DNA of 41,397 nucleotides from Puniceicoccales bacterium (lineage in GTDB: Bacteria > Verrucomicrobiota > Verrucomicrobiia > Opitutales > JAIRKQ01), in assembly GCA_031267915.1 (NCBI GenBank), contig JAIRYE010000021.1, positions 1 to 41,397 of the forward strand, read 5' to 3'. Below, one piece after another: positions 1 to 7,297 of the stretch (position 1 is its first letter; each line of letters opens with the position of its first letter). A program made the position numbers and the translations under genes. The notes below the pieces were generated by a model that saw nothing but the letters and a program-made list of their open reading frames with translations, was not told the origin of the DNA and made no database searches.

Positions 1-10
1 AAATAAACGA

Positions 11-30
11 ATCCTGCCCCCTGGCAGGAT
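11..30. terminator. GC-rich hairpin, possible terminator
   Basis: An 8-bp perfect stem (ATCCTGCC with GGCAGGAT, arms 11-18 and 23-30) closes a 4-base loop. It is flanked by A-rich sequence on the left and TAAAATTT on the right, so it could act as a weak intrinsic terminator on the plus strand, or on the minus strand (where TTTATTT follows). It lies downstream of the broken lepA fragment as read on the minus strand. Confidence 0.5.
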
Positions 31-38
31 TAAAATTT

Positions 39-69
39 CAGATATCCGCGTTCTGATCTCGGATATCTG
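39..69. repeat. 10-bp perfect inverted repeat (hairpin)
   Basis: The arms CAGATATCCG (39-48) and CGGATATCTG (60-69) are perfectly complementary and separated by 11 bases. On the plus strand the stem is followed by A residues, so it is not a standard terminator in that direction. It sits beside the hairpin at 11-30 and just beyond the point where the lepA reading frame breaks, so it may mark a recombination scar. That role is inference. Confidence 0.5.
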
Positions 70-111
70 AAAAAAGCCTGGCTCCCATCACAGCAGGCAT
101 TGAATCCCACC

Positions 112-282
112 CTATGGGGCATGCGAACTTCCAATGCCCTGGGACACATCGATCTGCTGCTCCTGCATTTCACGCCTAATAACCGTATTCGTGCGTTCCA
201 GGAGGCGGTCTGACAGCGTAGTTTTTCCGTGATCGACGTGGGCGATTATGCAAAAATTTCTTATGCTGGAGACTGAAACCAT
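112..282 (-). pseudogene. lepA: Broken 5' fragment of lepA (elongation factor 4)
   Basis: Read on the minus strand from an ATG at 282-280, the product has about 40 residues that closely match the start of the ribosome back-translocase EF-4/LepA. They include the G1 loop AHVDHGKTT and the following DRLLERT and REMQEQ segments. After that the match stops, and the frame ends about 15 codons later at 112. A complete LepA is about 600 residues. Nothing LepA-like continues in the other minus frames down to position 1. An AGGA ribosome-binding site lies a few bases before the ATG, so the start region is intact while the rest is missing. I read this as a truncated gene copy or a recombination remnant. 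A functional lepA may exist elsewhere in the genome. Confidence 0.75.
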
Positions 283-476
283 TTTCCTACATGGAAAATT
301 GGCAAAATAATGCCTTTTGTAAAGCAGTAAAGCGAGCGGGAAATGGTAAATGTAAAGCGTTCGCCGTCTGCCCAGAAACCGATTCCACAAAATCTTTTAC
401 CACTAGCCCAAATGTCCAATGCCAGCAATGCTTTCGCCGAATGCAACACCAGGGCCAATATTTAACTGTTTTTTAC

Positions 477-504
477 TTGTATTTTTCGGAGAGAATGGTA
501 CAAT
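477..504 (+). promoter_or_regulatory. Putative promoter with extended -10
   Basis: TTGTAT (477-482) and TACAAT (499-504) are separated by 16 bases, and the -10 box is preceded by TGG, giving an extended -10. The predicted transcription start near 511 would leave only a few bases before the ATG at 515, so the message would be nearly leaderless. No Shine-Dalgarno sequence is seen close to that ATG. Confidence 0.45.
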
Positions 505-514
505 CATCTTTGCT

Positions 515-1450
515 ATGCCTACTGTTACGCCTAAAGAAACTACTTCTGGATTGCAAAATTCGTCAAAAGAAAACATAAGCTTTTTGGGGCATGTTCTGCA
601 ATTTTTTAAAGGTTTGATAAGTAAAATTTTTTCCCCCGAAACTTCTTCGGGGGAAAAAGTTCCCAACACAAAGCTGGATGATAGAACGCGTGAAACACCT
701 AGTAACTACGATGAACTAGTGGAAGGAATGGCAGATGACCTGGAGAATATGTTATCTAAACCAGAAGACAGCCAGTCCGAGAAAACAATAAGAGAGCTAC
801 TGGTGGCATACGGCCCAAAAAATAATCTTGCGACGGCAGTTGTAAACAAGCTAGTGGCAAGGAAAGAATTTAAAGACGAGATATTACAAAACTTCAACAA
901 GTCAGCTGAAGCAGCACTGAAAAACTTAACAAAAAGTATTAATGACGAAGCATATGAATTGCAAAAAGCAATCGGTGAAGTTTTGGATCAAATTGATGAT
1001 CTGAAAAATGAAATTGAAAATGGTAAAGCTAATGCGTCCTCTTCAAATCAAGAAAAGAAAATTAGAAAACTTGAAATTGAACTTCATAAGTTAAGTGTTA
1101 AAAAAAGCACTAAAGATGCGTCACTTTTCCTACTCATGTACCTAATGGGTGAAAGCAAAGTTGATCTAAACGCAAACAGACTAGAAAAATTCGAAATACT
1201 TGAGCTATTCAAGTCAAATCAGGAAAAATTTGAAAAATCTGTAGCTAGCGAGCTAGCTAATGCACTGAAATTGAAAATTGAAATATATTCAGAAAAATCG
1301 GATTCCTCACAGGAGAAGGAAACACTTAAGAAACTTGATAATATACACGATAAAACACGCGATATTCCTGTTACATGTGCTGAAAAATGGGCAACAGAAC
1401 TGATAAAATCGAAACTTAAAGAAAAAATAGCACAAATTCCACAGGGTTAA
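515..1450 (+). CDS. Unknown AT-rich coiled-coil protein
   Basis: I do not recognise this 311-residue protein. It is rich in Lys, Glu, Asn and Ser. Long stretches with heptad-like spacing of Leu/Ile (roughly residues 130-200 from the ATG at 515) predict coiled coil. No signal peptide, membrane segment or catalytic motif is visible. The frame is open back to 419, but the extra residues look non-coding and a promoter candidate overlaps them, so I chose the ATG at 515. Base composition is clearly more AT-rich than the housekeeping genes nearby. With the broken lepA next door, this suggests a variable locus. A host-directed or structural role is possible but unproven. A 13-bp perfect hairpin lies inside its early coding region (628-658). 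Confidence 0.6.
   Translation: MPTVTPKETTSGLQNSSKENISFLGHVLQFFKGLISKIFSPETSSGEKVPNTKLDDRTRETPSNYDELVEGMADDLENMLSKPEDSQSEKTIRELLVAYGPKNNLATAVVNKLVARKEFKDEILQNFNKSAEAALKNLTKSINDEAYELQKAIGEVLDQIDDLKNEIENGKANASSSNQEKKIRKLEIELHKLSVKKSTKDASLFLLMYLMGESKVDLNANRLEKFEILELFKSNQEKFEKSVASELANALKLKIEIYSEKSDSSQEKETLKKLDNIHDKTRDIPVTCAEKWATELIKSKLKEKIAQIPQG
628..658. repeat. 13-bp perfect hairpin inside coding sequence
   Basis: The arms TTTTTCCCCCGAA (628-640) and TTCGGGGGAAAAA (646-658) pair perfectly around the 5-base loop ACTTC. The structure starts about 110 bases after the ATG of the coiled-coil protein gene and is translated as part of it. It contains two runs of five G or C in an otherwise AT-rich gene. 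It lacks a trailing T tract on either strand, so it is not a typical terminator. Confidence 0.8.
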
Positions 1451-1458
1451 AAAATATT

Positions 1459-1487
1459 CTGAAAAAACTTGCTTTATCGAATATAAT
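1459..1487 (+). promoter_or_regulatory. Putative promoter for tRNA-Val and rpsU
   Basis: A perfect TATAAT (1482-1487) lies 17 bases after CTGAAA (1459-1464), a 4/6 match to the -35 consensus. The predicted start near 1494 is about 20 bases before the mature tRNA 5' end. This fits a shared tRNA-rpsU transcript. Confidence 0.55.
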
Positions 1488-1512
1488 GCTTTGCCTAGTC
1501 GAATATTTTCGA

Positions 1513-1589
1513 GGGGAATTAGCTCAGTTGGTTAGAGCATCAGCATGACACGCTGGGGGTCACTGGTTCGAGTCCAGTATTTCCCACCA
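1513..1589 (+). tRNA. tRNA-Val (anticodon GAC)
   Basis: A complete cloverleaf is visible. Acceptor GGGGAAT pairs with ATTTCCC, the D arm is GCTC/GAGC, the anticodon stem TCAGC/GCTGG holds the loop ATGACAC with anticodon GAC, and the T stem is ACTGG/CCAGT. The 3' ACCA is encoded in the DNA. It reads the valine codon GUC. It lies 21 bases before rpsU. Confidence 0.93.
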
Positions 1590-1610
1590 GGTCGAAAGGA
1601 GGTGAATTTT

Positions 1611-1811
1611 ATGACAATATCAGTGCAAGTGCGCAAGGGCGAAACAATGGATAAGGCTCTGCGCCGTCTGAAGAAGCGATTGGATCGTGAGGGCATTATC
1701 CGCGAGGTCCGAGATAGGCGCTACTTCGAAAAACCGTGTGCGAAGCGCCGGCGTAAGAAAAAAGCCGCGAAATTCGCCAACTACCTGCGTGTTCGCAATG
1801 AAAAAATGTAG
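1611..1811 (+). CDS. rpsU: 30S ribosomal protein bS21
   Basis: This 66-residue, strongly basic protein is bS21, the small-subunit protein near the 16S rRNA 3' end that assists initiation. The N-terminal pattern ([19 protein letters not shown]) and the Arg/Lys-rich tail with [11 protein letters not shown] match the family. The start ATG is set by a near-perfect Shine-Dalgarno AAGGAGGT eight bases upstream, just after the tRNA-Val gene, so the two are probably co-transcribed. Length is normal for the family. Confidence 0.95.
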   Translation: MTISVQVRKGETMDKALRRLKKRLDREGIIREVRDRRYFEKPCAKRRRKKKAAKFANYLRVRNEKM

Positions 1812-1827
1812 CTTCTGGCTACGAGTG

Positions 1828-1846
1828 AGTGCGTTTACGGCGCACT
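1828..1846 (+). terminator. Small hairpin after rpsU
   Basis: AGTGCG (1828-1833) and CGCACT (1841-1846) form a 6-bp stem followed by a loose T/A-rich tail (TGATAAAATTTATTT). It may be a weak terminator or processing site between rpsU and rpmF. The stem is short. Confidence 0.35.
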
Positions 1847-1884
1847 TGATAAAATTTATTTAGTAAAATTTAAAGAGATAAAAA

Positions 1885-2064
1885 ATGGGACAACCAAAGC
1901 GTAAACAATCGAAGCAGCGCAGCAGGAAGCGCCGCGGGGCGAATGTATTTTCCGCTCCGCAATTGGCAAAGGATCCGTCGACGGAAAATTTGTTCATCCC
2001 GCATCGAGTTAATCCGGAGACCGGAATGTATAGAGGTCGACAAATTATGGAGCTTGAAAATTAG
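1885..2064 (+). CDS. rpmF: 50S ribosomal protein bL32
   Basis: This 59-codon gene starts at an ATG preceded by an AAAGAGAT ribosome-binding site. The product begins MGQPKRKQSKQRSRKRR, the typical basic N terminus of bL32, continues with an AP..AKDP segment and ends in a PETGMYRGRQI-like tail. The zinc-binding cysteines found in some bL32 proteins are absent, so this is the cysteine-free type. The gene lies directly upstream of plsX and fabH, the classic rpmF-plsX-fabH arrangement that links ribosome and membrane synthesis. Confidence 0.9.
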   Translation: MGQPKRKQSKQRSRKRRGANVFSAPQLAKDPSTENLFIPHRVNPETGMYRGRQIMELEN

Positions 2065-2089
2065 AAAGTTTAGCTTTCGGAGTGGCGCT

Positions 2090-3130
2090 ATGAAATCCAC
2101 TGGACAGGCAGTCGCTGTTGATGTCATGGGTGGCGATGGTGGGATTTCCTCAGTGATAAAGGGAATAGCGCGTGCGCTTAAGCTATTTCCCGATGAAATC
2201 GGGGATTTAGTCCTGGTGGGCGATGAGGGTGAAATCTCGAAGCATGTCAACGGCATTAAATTCCGTTCCAATGCAAGAAATATCGAGATTTGCCACGCAT
2301 CCCAGTCCATAGACATGACGGAAAAGCCGATGTCCGCATTGCGCAACAAAAAGGACTCGTCCATGCTGAAGGCAATTGGACTTTTAAAGGATGGAATAGT
2401 TTCAGGCCTTCTGAGCTGCGGCAATACCGGATGTCTGGTGGCGGGCGGAACCCTAAGGCTGCGCACCATGCCTGGCATCGACAGGCCGGCTCTGGCCTCG
2501 GTAATACCAGCTCCCGGAAATCATTTTGTGCTGATTGATGTTGGAGCAAACCCATCCACGTCCACAATAAACTTCGTTCACAATGCCGCCATGGGGTCAC
2601 TGTACTACCAGACTGCCGTGGATTCCAGTAAAAAACCGCGCGTGGGACTACTGACAATTGGGACGGAGGAGGGAAAAGGCGGAGAGGCCATAGGTGAAGC
2701 CCACGAAATGCTAAAAAAAATTAACGGAGAAATAAATTATTTCGGGCTGATTGAGGGCTTTCAGCTGTTCAATGATGCCGTTGATGTGGTGGTTTGCGAC
2801 GGCTTCGTTGGAAATATTCTGCTTAAAACAATAGAGTCTCTGGCCGGGACGATAAATAATTATGTCAAGGCAGAGATGAAAAAAAATCCACTGCGAATGC
2901 TTGGGGCAATTTTGGCAAATGGGGCTTTCAGAGCCATGAAAAGAGATCTAACCGCCGACAGATACGGCGGAGCTCCTCTACTCGGATTAAACGGAACCGT
3001 TGTGAAGTCGCACGGATCTAGCTCCCCGGAGGCAGTTGCCCACGCTCTGCGGCTAACTTTCGGACTGTCGAAAATTGCCAATGAACGAATTCTCGGCTCA
3101 GCAATCGAAAGAATCAATGCTCTCATTTAG
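2090..3130 (+). CDS. plsX: Phosphate acyltransferase PlsX
   Basis: PlsX makes acyl-phosphate from acyl-ACP, the first step of glycerolipid synthesis with PlsY, at the inner face of the membrane. The 346-residue product opens with the family motif AVDVMGGDGG, has the SGLLSCGNTG stretch in its first third, and has IGTEEGKG and VVCDGFVGNI further on, all characteristic of PlsX. Length is typical (about 330-350). I chose the ATG at 2090 because it lies just before the conserved N terminus and has a CGGAG ribosome-binding site. The gene is 25 bases after rpmF and 12 before fabH, so co-transcription is likely. Confidence 0.95.
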   Translation: MKSTGQAVAVDVMGGDGGISSVIKGIARALKLFPDEIGDLVLVGDEGEISKHVNGIKFRSNARNIEICHASQSIDMTEKPMSALRNKKDSSMLKAIGLLKDGIVSGLLSCGNTGCLVAGGTLRLRTMPGIDRPALASVIPAPGNHFVLIDVGANPSTSTINFVHNAAMGSLYYQTAVDSSKKPRVGLLTIGTEEGKGGEAIGEAHEMLKKINGEINYFGLIEGFQLFNDAVDVVVCDGFVGNILLKTIESLAGTINNYVKAEMKKNPLRMLGAILANGAFRAMKRDLTADRYGGAPLLGLNGTVVKSHGSSSPEAVAHALRLTFGLSKIANERILGSAIERINALI

Positions 3131-3142
3131 TGAAGGAATAAT

Positions 3143-4144
3143 GTGAAAAAAAATGAAAAATTTGCGAAAATCTCAGGGCTGGGATCCTATGTCCCAGATA
3201 AGGTGTTGACCAACAACGATTTGAGCAAAATTGTTGACACAACCGACGAGTGGATTTTGTCGAGAACTGGAATCAGGGAAAGAAGAATTGCCAGCGATGA
3301 TCAGGCAACATCCGATCTCTGTGTAATTGCAGCACGCCGGGCATTAGAAAACGCAAAAATATCGCCGGAAAACATTGATCTTATTCTGGTCGGAACAATT
3401 ACCTCCGACATGAAATTTCCATCCGCTGCCGTATTTGTTCAAAATAAACTGGGGCTGCAGAATATCCCATGCTTTGATTACAACGTGGCCTGCTCCGGGA
3501 CGCAGTACGGCATCGAGCTTGCCTCCGCACTGTTGACCGGAACGGGAAGATATGAAAATATTTTGCTAATTTGCGGCGATAAAATGACGTCTGTGATAGA
3601 CTGGCAGGATCGAACAACCTGCGTTCTCCTTGGAGATGGAGCCGGCGCAATTGTATTTTCCGCAACAAATAGGGAAGAAGAAAATTCCGTCATTGACGTT
3701 CTACTCGGCGCAAACGGTGATTTTCGGGAACTGCTGATGGTTCCGGGCGGGGGATCTCTCGAGCCAACAAGCGCAGAAACTCTGCGGAACGGCAGGCATT
3801 TTTTCAAAATGATGGGCAAAGACGTTTTTCGCGAGGCCGTAAAGGTCATGTGTGCCTGCTCCCAGGAAATTTTACAGAGAAATAATATGACGATAGACGA
3901 TGTGGATTTCGTCGTACCGCACCAGGCCAATCGACGCATTATAGAGGCATTGCAGGAGAGACTTGGAATTCCCGATGAAAAAATTTGCATAACCCTCGAC
4001 AGATACGGCAACACATCGGAATCTTCCTGCATAATTGCCATGGATTCGCTGCTACAAGCTGGGAAAATAGGAAAGGGCTCCAGAATTTTATCCACTGGAT
4101 TCGGAGCGGGATTGACTTGGGGAGCAGCAATCTTAGAGTTCTAA
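3143..4144 (+). CDS. fabH: Beta-ketoacyl-ACP synthase III
   Basis: FabH condenses acetyl-CoA with malonyl-ACP to start fatty acid synthesis. The 333-residue protein has the full catalytic triad: Cys117 in the NVACSG motif, His260 in VPHQANRRI and Asn290 in the GNTSESS motif. The glycine-rich GFGAGLTWG end is also typical. It starts at a GTG (3143) with AAGGA upstream; an ATG two bases earlier is immediately followed by a stop. It sits in the rpmF-plsX-fabH operon. Confidence 0.96.
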   Translation: MKKNEKFAKISGLGSYVPDKVLTNNDLSKIVDTTDEWILSRTGIRERRIASDDQATSDLCVIAARRALENAKISPENIDLILVGTITSDMKFPSAAVFVQNKLGLQNIPCFDYNVACSGTQYGIELASALLTGTGRYENILLICGDKMTSVIDWQDRTTCVLLGDGAGAIVFSATNREEENSVIDVLLGANGDFRELLMVPGGGSLEPTSAETLRNGRHFFKMMGKDVFREAVKVMCACSQEILQRNNMTIDDVDFVVPHQANRRIIEALQERLGIPDEKICITLDRYGNTSESSCIIAMDSLLQAGKIGKGSRILSTGFGAGLTWGAAILEF

Positions 4145-4150
4145 AAATTT

Positions 4151-5338
4151 ATGAAAAAGTACCTTCTGTGTCTATTGTTTATTGTTACTTGCCAGGCAAA
4201 TGCAGCAGCTGATCTCTTCTGGGCGCAGGAAACGGGATGGCAGTCAACTCCCCAGACCGCAACCGAATTTAATCAGGCGCCAGCAGAGGCTCTGCACCTG
4301 ATGAATGACGCTCGCCTTGCACAGGAAAAGGAGCAGCATGTCACCGCTCTGTCCAAATATAAGCAGATATGCAAACAATTTCCAGACACAATTTTTGCTC
4401 CCGAAGCTTACTACCAAACGGGAAAAATACGAATCGCCAAGGGTCAATTCGGTGATGCTTTCAAGGCATTCGATGCGATAACGAAAGAATACCCAAAATA
4501 CCCGCACTTCAATGATGTTCTGCATGAAAAATTTGAAATCGCTCGGGAGATAAAAAATGAGAAGCACATAAAATATTTGGGAGTGATTTCAGCAATGAAA
4601 AATCGCCAAATCGCGACAAATTTCTATGAAAAAGTGCTGGAGGACGCACCATTCAGTGATATTGCACCGCTAGCCCTCGTGCACATAAGCGAAATAGCAA
4701 TTAACGCAAATGAAATACCAAAAGCAATTGCAGCGTTGGAACGGCTGATAGATGAGTATCCCCATTCGGAATACGTTCCGGATGCATACCTAAAGCTTGG
4801 GGAAATCTACGCAAATATGATAAAAAGTCCACTCTATGATCAGGGAGCTACCAGGTTGGCAATGAATTGCTATGAAGATTTTCTCATTTTATACCCCAAT
4901 CACAGCCGGGCGTCGGAGGCACAAGCAAAGTACGAGGCACTGAAAATTAAACTGGGCGAAAGCAAATTGCTAATTGGAGATTTTTATTTCAACGCCAGGA
5001 ATAATGCTAAATCTGCGATCATAATGTACAGAAAAGTTGAAAAGCTTTTACCGGGCTCCGACGTGGCACGCATCGCGCATGAAAAAATAGAATACATAAA
5101 AGCCGGGAATTTACCCAAAAAAACACCCGTCGATTTTTTATTTGGAAGATACGAGCGCCCCTCCGATGAAAAAATCGTCGATGATTTATCTCAGAAAAGT
5201 GGAGATGATTTTGATTTCCAAAGCGATTTGATCCGAATAAACTCCAGTGACAATGCTGTGCCCAAAAGCTTTATGGATCCCGACGCAATTCCTCCCGATG
5301 AAAGCTTTTTGCGCATTGGACCGGAAAAACAATTCTAG
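4151..5338 (+). CDS. Secreted TPR protein, BamD-like
   Basis: The 395-residue protein begins with a signal peptide (MKKYLLCLLFIVTCQANA, possible cleavage after ANA). It is followed by several tetratricopeptide-like helical repeats between about residues 45 and 310, with phrases such as ALSKYKQICKQFPDT, ALERLIDEYPHS and CYEDFLILYPNHSRA. This architecture matches the outer-membrane assembly factor BamD/YfiO and related periplasmic TPR proteins. BamD is a lipoprotein, and here a clear lipobox is lacking (VTC is a poor one), so it could be anchored differently or be another periplasmic scaffold. The last 80 residues are acidic and without repeats. It is 6 bases after fabH and 50 before an LptE-like lipoprotein, which supports a role in outer-membrane assembly. 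Confidence 0.65.
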   Translation: MKKYLLCLLFIVTCQANAAADLFWAQETGWQSTPQTATEFNQAPAEALHLMNDARLAQEKEQHVTALSKYKQICKQFPDTIFAPEAYYQTGKIRIAKGQFGDAFKAFDAITKEYPKYPHFNDVLHEKFEIAREIKNEKHIKYLGVISAMKNRQIATNFYEKVLEDAPFSDIAPLALVHISEIAINANEIPKAIAALERLIDEYPHSEYVPDAYLKLGEIYANMIKSPLYDQGATRLAMNCYEDFLILYPNHSRASEAQAKYEALKIKLGESKLLIGDFYFNARNNAKSAIIMYRKVEKLLPGSDVARIAHEKIEYIKAGNLPKKTPVDFLFGRYERPSDEKIVDDLSQKSGDDFDFQSDLIRINSSDNAVPKSFMDPDAIPPDESFLRIGPEKQF

Positions 5339-5388
5339 TGGCTTTGGGACCCAAATGATATGCTAGGTGGCAGAGGAGGAAGTCGGTC

Positions 5389-5898
5389 GTGAAAAAAACA
5401 CTTTCATTTGTTTTATTTCTTACGCTGCTCCTGCCTCAGGGATGCTTGCACTATTCGAGAGGTTCCGGAGCGCGCCTAAGCTTCAGCAGGATTTACGTCC
5501 CTCCGGCGAAAAATGATTCCTTCGCTCCCCAGGTGCAGGCGCTACTAACCAAACAAATTCGTGCGAAACTGGCAAACCAACAGAATTTGGAGATCGCCCC
5601 GTCGCCGGAAAATGCAGTGATTCTGGAAGTATCAATTGTAAAATTCGAACAGTTCGTCGCCGCAACAAACGGAAACGACACCGCACTGGCGAAATCGTTT
5701 AATGAAAAAATGACTGTGGCTTGCACGCTGCGCAGCGGGGAAACCGGAAAAATATATTTCAAAGACCACAGACTGTCTGATTCTGTGGAATGTGACGCAT
5801 TCGGGGATTACCACGAGGCGCGATACCAAATCATGCCGCAGCTTACGGAAAAACTTGCCGATAAAATCTGTGAAATCGTCTGCAATCCGTGGAAATAG
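5389..5898 (+). CDS. lptE: LptE-like LPS-assembly lipoprotein
   Basis: The 169-residue product has a lipoprotein-type signal: MKK, a hydrophobic stretch and then Cys19 after LPQG, a loose lipobox. The mature part has the LptE-family pattern: a short strand ending in IYVPPAKNDSF, a helix with QVQALLTKQIRAKL, then strands with AVILEVSIVKF. LptE is the outer-membrane plug partner of LptD in LPS insertion. The start is a GTG with AGGAGG about ten bases upstream. The preceding BamD-like gene and the following rpe suggest one operon. The family is poorly conserved in sequence, so the assignment rests on pattern and context. Confidence 0.65.
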   Translation: MKKTLSFVLFLTLLLPQGCLHYSRGSGARLSFSRIYVPPAKNDSFAPQVQALLTKQIRAKLANQQNLEIAPSPENAVILEVSIVKFEQFVAATNGNDTALAKSFNEKMTVACTLRSGETGKIYFKDHRLSDSVECDAFGDYHEARYQIMPQLTEKLADKICEIVCNPWK

Positions 5899-5919
5899 GT
5901 CCGCCGATGGGCATAAATC

Positions 5920-6576
5920 ATGAGTGAAAAAATTCTTGCTCCTTCGCTGCTTGCCTACGATAACTGCAGAATCAGCGAGGGCATAAAAATTATCGAAAAT
6001 TTTCCTGCCAAATGGATTCACATCGACGTGATGGATGGAATGTTCGTTCCCGGCATAGCCTTTGGGCAAATCGCCGTGGCCGACATGCGCAAACTAACGA
6101 ATTTATTTCTGGATGTGCATTTGATGGTACAAAATCCGGAATGCCTAATTCAAAGTTTCGCTGATGCCGGAGCCGACATGCTAACCTTTCACTGCGAATC
6201 ATCCGCCAATGTTGAAAAAATTATTGGTTCGGTGAAAAGTTTTGGCCTCCCAGTGGGCATTGCAATTAATCCGGAGACACCAGTTTCCGCCATAGAGAAA
6301 TATCTCCGAAAAGTCGATGTGGCCCTTGTCATGAGCGTCCATCCCGGAAAATGCGGACAAGAATTCCTGCCATCAGCGGTGGAGAAAATAGGGCAACTGG
6401 AAGCTGTGAGGGAAAAATTCAACCTGGGATTCAAAATTTCCGTGGATGGAGGCATAAATAGGGAAACAATGCGCATCGCAAGCAGCGCAGGGGCAGATAT
6501 TTTTGTTTCCGGCAAGGCGTTCTTCGAAAATCCGGAACAGTTTCGCTCCATGGCCTACCCGGATGGGGACACTTGA
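5920..6576 (+). CDS. rpe: Ribulose-phosphate 3-epimerase
   Basis: This 218-residue TIM-barrel enzyme interconverts ribulose 5-phosphate and xylulose 5-phosphate in the pentose phosphate pathway. Family motifs are present in order: APSLLA (7-12), HIDVMDG (34-40, metal ligands His34 and Asp36), DVHLMV (65-70, His67), INPETP (116-121), VMSVHPG (137-143) and SVDGGI with the catalytic/metal Asp176. The usual VNPGFGGQ loop reads VHPGKCGQ, a conservative change. Length is normal. The gene closes the envelope gene cluster, 21 bases after lptE. Confidence 0.95.
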   Translation: MSEKILAPSLLAYDNCRISEGIKIIENFPAKWIHIDVMDGMFVPGIAFGQIAVADMRKLTNLFLDVHLMVQNPECLIQSFADAGADMLTFHCESSANVEKIIGSVKSFGLPVGIAINPETPVSAIEKYLRKVDVALVMSVHPGKCGQEFLPSAVEKIGQLEAVREKFNLGFKISVDGGINRETMRIASSAGADIFVSGKAFFENPEQFRSMAYPDGDT

Positions 6577-6652
6577 AAATTATTTTGCAAACCGCTGAAA
6601 TAGTTTTTTCATGACAAACTACTGGAGATGATAATATTTCGTCGGGAATCAG

Positions 6653-7228
6653 ATGAAACCTAAATTGCAGGAACAAAAAGCGGCCGAAAGGGAATACTTT
6701 TGCCCCGCTTCGCCGGCGGAATGGCGCCTGTGGCTTGAAAAAAATGGAGCACACAAGCGGGAAATTTGGGTGCTCATTCCGCATAAAAGCACAAACAAAC
6801 CTCGTGTTTCCTATATGGAAGCCATTGGAGAAGCCATTTGCTTCGGGTGGATTGATGGAATGATTAAGCGCTACGATGCCGCAACTGTCTCCCACAGATT
6901 TAGCCCAAGAACTGCAAAAACTTCCTGGAGTGAAGTGAACAAGCATCACGCACGGCTGCTCATCGAAGCGGGCAAAATGACACCGGCTGGCTTCGCTGTT
7001 TTACCGGATTTGAGCGAAAAACCCTTCGCATGCGCCCCGGATATTCTGAGTGAATTGCAAAAAGATCCACTGGTTTGGAAAAATTTCTGTGCGTTTCCGG
7101 AGTACTACCGCAGCATACGCATTGCCGCCATCGAGGCATGTCGCGATTGGCCGGAAAGATTTTTTAAAGCTCTCAGCTACTTCGCTGAACAGACACGGCG
7201 CAATCGTCGCTATGGCCGCTTTAAATAA
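6653..7228 (+). CDS. YdeI/OmdA-family protein
   Basis: The 191-residue protein matches the YdeI/OmpD-associated family. Signs are the N-terminal segment in which a Trp-rich helix leads to the EIWVLIPHKS motif, then EAICFGWIDGMIKRYD, the SPRTAKTSWSEVN stretch and the C-terminal ARRR-like basic tail (EQTRRNRRYGRF). Members are small cytoplasmic proteins linked to envelope stress and peptide or bacteriocin resistance in some bacteria; the biochemical role is not settled. The gene is 76 bases after rpe, so it may have its own promoter. No strong ribosome-binding site was seen. Confidence 0.8.
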   Translation: MKPKLQEQKAAEREYFCPASPAEWRLWLEKNGAHKREIWVLIPHKSTNKPRVSYMEAIGEAICFGWIDGMIKRYDAATVSHRFSPRTAKTSWSEVNKHHARLLIEAGKMTPAGFAVLPDLSEKPFACAPDILSELQKDPLVWKNFCAFPEYYRSIRIAAIEACRDWPERFFKALSYFAEQTRRNRRYGRFK

Positions 7229-7297
7229 GGTTTAAAGCTCGGCAAATTCAAACTCTCTGAAAAAAATATATTTCAAAATTTAAATTCCGGTCGAAAA

